Assembly (NCBI GenBank): GCA_009928435.1
Contig: JAABNQ010000008.1
Span: 16,279-80,278 of the forward strand
DNA from: Bacillus sp. HF117_J1_D
GTDB lineage: Bacteria > Bacillota > Bacilli > Bacillales > Bacillaceae_C
Direction of reading: 5' to 3'
DNA: 64,000 nucleotides
The number at the start of each line of letters is the position of its first letter. Position 1 is the first letter of the stretch. Below are positions 62,301 to 64,000 of the stretch, one piece after another. Made by a program: the position numbers and the translations under genes. Under the pieces are notes generated by a model, which was not told where the DNA came from, made no database searches, and saw nothing but the letters and a program-made list of their open reading frames with translations.

Positions 62301-63142
62301 TTATTAGGCAATGCCCAATCAAATTCTACTCTTAAATTTTCCTCTGAATCAATCATTTCTCCATCTTCAATCGCTGACTCATCAGCCTTTTTTAAAACGA
62401 GTGATCCATCTATGATAATATTTTCTTCAATTGGTTTTGGAGCACGTTTCTCCCCATCATTTAACACTTGCGTTTGAGCATCTGATTTCTTTCCTTTAAT
62501 GGATGTTTCTTCCGCTGATGTTCCTTCTTTCTCAGCTTTTGAAGTGTCTTCCTCAGCTATTTCTGCATCCTGGTCCGGCTCATCTTCCGATTGTGGATCC
62601 TCTGATTCTGATTCATCATCTGTTTGGAAAGAAACATGAATAACTTTTTCTTGTTGATTCAAAGAAAAAGGAATCGCTACTTTTTCATCAGCAGCTATAA
62701 CTTCTTTATTAAAATTGACTTGAAGTGCCAACATACCTTCGGCATTCGCATCTGCTTTCTCATTAAAAACGAATGTGACATATCCATCGGCGGAAACATT
62801 ATAAGTACCGATTTCTTCATTGCCAGATGTCAACAGCTTTTCGTCTTGTGTTTTTGGAATCACTTCCGAAGGTAGTTTATACGAATAGGTGTCTCCTTCA
62901 CTCACTTCCATCTCCGCTAAAGACCAATTGAAATTCACATTTACCTGCTCATCTATGTTCAGCTGATGATCTGGATTTTGGTCTGCGTCTACAACTGTTC
63001 CTTGTTCATCTGTTATCGTCACATCTGCAAAAATACTTTGTTCTAGTTCTTTGGCTACTGCCGTAAGCGGGATGGAAGAACTTAAGACAGTATGTGTGAC
63101 CAGTACAAGTATAAAGGTGATTAAACCAATCTTTCTTCTCAT
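56366..63142 (-). CDS. Giant LPNTA-anchored surface adhesin with Cna-B repeats
   Basis: A 2258-residue wall protein. Signal peptide at 1-31 (ends SSSIPLTAVAKE). Residues about 33-165 and 240-375 are two related SdrG/Cna-like N-domains, joined by an acidic linker. From about 390 to 1060 five collagen-adhesin-like modules repeat with the pattern WTVxVN...L.N. Two SpaA-like domains follow (about 1080-1160; 1175-1255). Residues about 1261-2088 hold ten Cna-B repeats of about 88 residues (GTKTWKDD...RPDMIKV, VTAxxxWKYSFTDLxKYDE, YEYTVKE). A last SpaA-like domain and a Pro/Asp/Glu-rich wall segment precede LPNTA, a hydrophobic helix and RVSRKKQQ. GAGAGGAGA precedes the ATG. LPNTA suits a class D sortase, not encoded here. 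Confidence 0.95.
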   Translation of the reverse strand: MRRKIGLITFILVLVTHTVLSSSIPLTAVAKELEQSIFADVTITDEQGTVVDADQNPDHQLNIDEQVNVNFNWSLAEMEVSEGDTYSYKLPSEVIPKTQDEKLLTSGNEEIGTYNVSADGYVTFVFNEKADANAEGMLALQVNFNKEVIAADEKVAIPFSLNQQEKVIHVSFQTDDESESEDPQSEDEPDQDAEIAEEDTSKAEKEGTSAEETSIKGKKSDAQTQVLNDGEKRAPKPIEENIIIDGSLVLKKADESAIEDGEMIDSEENLRVEFDWALPNNHEYIAGDTFELQLPEQLAIYNEISDVLTDGETEFGTYKVSMDGKVLFTFNENIEKVPNVNGHFYVQTELNKQKITKTENILDFTVNDEIITKIPVNVKPEKGQAIAKSGQPVGGSFNAEEIEWTVIVNTTRESLENAIIQDPILAGQELITDSIVLKEVEVDLKGEIVKENEDAVEFHNKSSHEKLELELGDTNKAYKLTFRTKIKEDEKDKEGTTSYSNTAKLISDNKDDAEAGTSVSISRPKSLEKTSSSFNKNDRSVEWTVKANFNEKALKAGETITDEFTFTVGEKTLDDIFEIKNIDIQQVDSFNKDGSVGTTSSAEDLFDINIDGNKVTYTLKEDTNKAFIFKYKTVAKDGAYITHDGKITNKVLLNGKTTESSQGVYQQVGKKGHGEINYKDKTIDWTITVNADKQELLNFVLTDNFSGSGQKLVENSIKITPAKDGVVPAIDANKEGFKINFGDITEAYTITYQTKFTYDFGKDKEKPNFTNGLNLSYTTSDGKDYELETGDEVDPNHQTKNNGVKNGIVNNETKEITWTVDVNYNQLSLENAKFIDQIADNQSLVDGSIEVSKTSIGEKGGITVGENVTETLAITTDNDEIKIDLGKIDQSYRIVFKTVDKDGIYNRDEKYENTAQFIPREGEKHNLKAHVTLPHQGEFIGKQGVHNKEDWTVDWEIIVNKSKSKLENIVVTDDLGDESVQILLEDSFKITKEGSNEPLVDGEDYELEVTGNKFTLKINGETKDTYKVTYSSYILAQKTTNITNKAEISSNEDIVGTIDKVETVEVKISSGGGPTQGGTGELIIDKVEAGSNKPMADVAFVLKTVVGGKEIVVREGSTNAQGKLHWTGLKYGDYTLEEAVPTGYLAETPLKIKLDYDQMPEGIKTEKIVNERQKGTAKIVKKDAVTKETLANATFQITNMETNQKFKLTTNGQGVAEAEVPFGEYKVEEIQAPNGYKIATKLDNINIEIGKTTEITIDNDAVVNVSGEKKWIDGNSEEKRPRSITVQVLNDDKVVSEKQVTADNGWKYTFKDLRKYDENGKDINYTIKEIPVEGYHSKVDGSNIVNIELMDISGVKTWKDEDAEDRPEMIKVHLLQNGKAIKTTEVTADDSWKYSFTDLEKYDDEGKQYTYTVEEEAVEGYKSTVDGFNITNLRVGKTAVEGVKTWKDDNAKDRPKMIKIDLLQNGKVIDTKEVTAADGWKYSFADLDKYDENGAAYEYTIKEQAVEKYQSTVDGYDVTNLRVGKTEVSGTKTWKDEDGEDRPGSITVKLLQNGKEIDSKKVTATDHWKYSFTDLNEFDENGEAYKYTVKEEPVKGYQSTVKGYDITNVRIGKTAVEGTKIWKDDNSKDRPNMIKVNLLQNGVVADTQEVTAKSDWKYSFTNLEKYDEEGKAYEYAVKEQGVPGYQSEVNGFDITNTRSEKTSVTATKGWKDDNSKDRPESITVNLLQNGDVIDTAEVTADDDWTYEFKDLEAYDEDGVAYEYTVKEEAMKGYETTIDGYDITNVRVGKTSVEGTKTWKDHNSKDRPEMIKVHLLQNGKAIKTTEVTADDNWKYSFTDLEKYDNEGKEYTYTVEEETVEGYKSTIDGFNITNLRVGKTSVEGVKTWKDDDSKDRNEQPVKGYQSVVDGYHITNLRVGKTSVEGTKTWKDDDSKDRPDMIKVDLLQNGEVIDTQEVTAATDWTYHFTDLDEFDENGKAYEYTVQEEAVEGYQSTVQGYDITNVRIGKTAVEGTKTWDDDHFKDRPDMIKVDLLQNGEVIETKEVTVETDWKYSFTDLDKYDEEGKVYTYTVKEHDIEGYESIVSGYDITNKLILGEVQLIKVDKEDHNLTLAGAEFELQDKEGKRLQGGLTTDQSGKLSVTGLKPGDYQFIEAKAPEGYEKVKEPITFTIEKNQKEALTLIVENKAIPSITPEDPEQPVDGTPGDSEKTDETQKKPDQSDQDGSKLPNTATTLFNYALAGIILLCAGLLLARVSRKKQQ
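56456..56470 (-). other. LPNTA sortase recognition motif
   Basis: These bases encode Leu-Pro-Asn-Thr-Ala near the adhesin C-terminus, followed by a membrane helix and a positive tail. LPNTA rather than LPxTG is the preference of class D-type sortases such as B. anthracis SrtC. Confidence 0.85.
56878..59362 (-). repeat. Tandem Cna-B repeats in the adhesin gene (nine full, one truncated)
   Basis: Ten in-frame repeats of about 264 bp each encode Cna-B domains. The eighth is cut to 123 bp. Protein-level similarity is highest between repeats 2 and 7. Confidence 0.9.
57383..57505 (-). repeat. Truncated eighth Cna-B repeat
   Basis: The repeat jumps from KDDDSKDR directly to NEQPVKGYQS at the junction near 57460/57461. 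About 47 residues (141 bp) are missing and the frame is kept. Confidence 0.9.
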
Positions 63143-63539
63143 TTAAACATTCTCCTCTCATTTATTTTTTACAGTGCCCTTTATTCATCGAACTGCTGAT
63201 CAACAATCCCTCCCTTTGACCTATTTAGTTATCAATTTTTTTAAATATCTTTTTCAAACTAAACATTTTCTCAACAAATAGGTATTATGGACTGATAAAC
63301 TGAACAAAATCTGTACATTTAAACTGATAAAAGTACTTTTTAACAAAAACAGCGTTTTCATTTATGTAATACTGTTGATTTTCATTCTGTTCATGTCGAT
63401 TTTTGTCGATTTATCTTTTTAAAACTTCCCAATTCAGAAAAATTTTGTAGAGATTCAACTATATTCTGTTTTAGAAAATGTAAAGACGAACATGCTATGA
63501 TTTTATTAAAAGAATTTGGTTAATTCAGGAGAGGATTGT
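63143..63539. other. Divergent intergenic region between the adhesin and the RHH gene
   Basis: An AT-rich region of 397 bases with an extended -10 promoter (TG-C-TATGAT, 63493-63501) for the plus-strand gene. I could not fix the adhesin promoter. Confidence 0.5.
63493..63501 (+). promoter_or_regulatory. Extended -10 promoter of the RHH gene
   Basis: TG, one base, TATGAT, 39 bp before the ATG. No good -35 hexamer is seen. Confidence 0.5.
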
Positions 63540-63740
63540 ATGAAAAGGGAACAAATCAATATACGGATATCAAGAGAACTAAAAGAAGAGTTTTATTCAT
63601 ACTGTAAGAAGGATCATGTAATGCCTTCAAGATTAATACGCGATTGGATCAAGACGACTGTTGAAGCTGACAGAAAAACAAAAGCGGAAGCGCCTGTTCA
63701 TCGACGTACAGACTGGAACAACCACTTGAATTTAAAGTAA
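63540..63740 (+). CDS. Small ribbon-helix-helix-like DNA-binding protein
   Basis: A 66-residue protein whose N-terminal half fits a CopG/Arc-type ribbon-helix-helix: the strand REQINIRISRELKEEFYSYCKK is followed by a second helix, VMPSRLIRDWIKTTVEAD. The C-terminal tail is basic and polar. Such proteins act as dimeric repressors, of their own gene or of neighbours. The divergent adhesin gene is a possible target, but this is inference. The ATG has GGAGAGG six bases upstream; a longer frame from 63516 is rejected. No toxin partner gene follows. Confidence 0.8.
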   Translation: MKREQINIRISRELKEEFYSYCKKDHVMPSRLIRDWIKTTVEADRKTKAEAPVHRRTDWNNHLNLK

Positions 63741-63769
63741 TGTTTGCTAAACATGAATGCCCTTTTTTA

Positions 63770-63795
63770 AAATCCCTTCACAGGGATTTTTTTTA
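63770..63795 (+). terminator. Terminator of the RHH gene
   Basis: AAATCCCT-TCAC-AGGGATTT followed by TTTTT. Confidence 0.88.
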
Positions 63796-63805
63796 TGAAA
63801 AATAA

Positions 63806-63845
63806 ACAGCGTGAAATCAAATTCGAAAAATTGATTTTACGCTGT
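63806..63845. terminator. Second hairpin near the window end
   Basis: ACAGCGTGAAATCAA pairs with TTGATTTTACGCTGT (15 bp, one G-T) around a 10-nt loop. It may end a minus-strand gene lying beyond the window. Confidence 0.6.
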
Positions 63846-64000
63846 GTTTACACGATTTGTACTAAAATCCACAAGTTTCTTTTTCCAAAAGTCCATCATT
63901 TGAAAAAATGTTCATTATGCTCCTTAACACAGTGTTAGAGTTCACCCTTAATCCGTGACTAAATTTATCTAAAAACCATCCGAAAGCTAGTGAAATCAAG

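Noticed and set aside
63540..63740. Antitoxin of a toxin-antitoxin pair
   Set aside because: The fold fits a CopG-like antitoxin, but no toxin-sized gene follows within the window; the terminator comes directly after it.

Overview
The window looks like chromosomal DNA from a low-GC, spore-forming Firmicute of the family Bacillaceae. Evidence is the AAGGAGG-type ribosome binding sites, the use of TTG and GTG starts, a Spo0E-like phosphatase, a yhcEFGHI-type ABC operon, the hom-thrC-thrB and hisZGD order, a YfmL-type helicase and YitT. The species cannot be named from the sequence alone.

Layout. 0-4.5 kb: the 3' end of an iron alcohol dehydrogenase, a tRNA-Arg(CCT), and a run of small genes (an Arg/Cys-rich microprotein, a duplicated-motif protein, a Spo0E-like protein, a short aromatic-exporter-like membrane protein, a YozQ-like protein and two single-span membrane peptides). 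4.4-7.3 kb: pabB-pabA-pabC on the minus strand. 7.8-8.9 kb: a small unknown gene overlapping an endonuclease I-like gene. 9.1-13.8 kb (minus): DEAD-box helicase, amidase, a half-length MFS protein and a membrane-anchored FAD oxidase. 14.2-17.6 kb (plus): an ECF sigma factor with its own ECF-type promoter, a PadR-like protein, a HAAS-FtsW-like fusion, a micro-membrane protein, then YitT. 18.0-22.9 kb (minus): XRE-cupin regulator, hydantoinase/oxoprolinase A and B subunits, and a cupin protein. 23.5-30.5 kb (minus): hisZ-G-D-C-B-A-F-IE, with hisH missing. 30.8-36.5 kb (minus): oppABCDF peptide importer. 36.7-40.4 kb (minus): yhcEFGHI behind a clear YtrA-type operator. 40.8-42.0 kb: a hydrolase and a small membrane protein. 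42.2-45.5 kb (plus): hom-thrC-thrB. 45.5-47.1 kb (minus): a second ECF sigma factor with a DUF4179 membrane protein. 47.3-51.3 kb (minus): beta-propeller lipoprotein, response regulator, sensor kinase and a YtkA-like lipoprotein. 51.4-63.7 kb: a two-core hybrid histidine kinase, a LytR-type receiver fused to a SARP/BTAD output, a 2258-residue Cna-B repeat adhesin with an LPNTA sorting signal, and a small ribbon-helix-helix protein.

Most notable points. PabA has lost two of its three glutaminase triad residues (C79G, H168N), and PabB has Gly where the E. coli enzyme has its catalytic Lys. hisH, the other class-I glutaminase expected here, is absent, and a 226-bp non-coding spacer stands in its place. 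Three copies of a structured repeat of about 165-190 bp lie in gene-upstream gaps, all in the same orientation. The adhesin repeat array records a block duplication followed by an in-frame deletion. I saw no CRISPR array, prophage, transposase gene, rRNA or replication origin.
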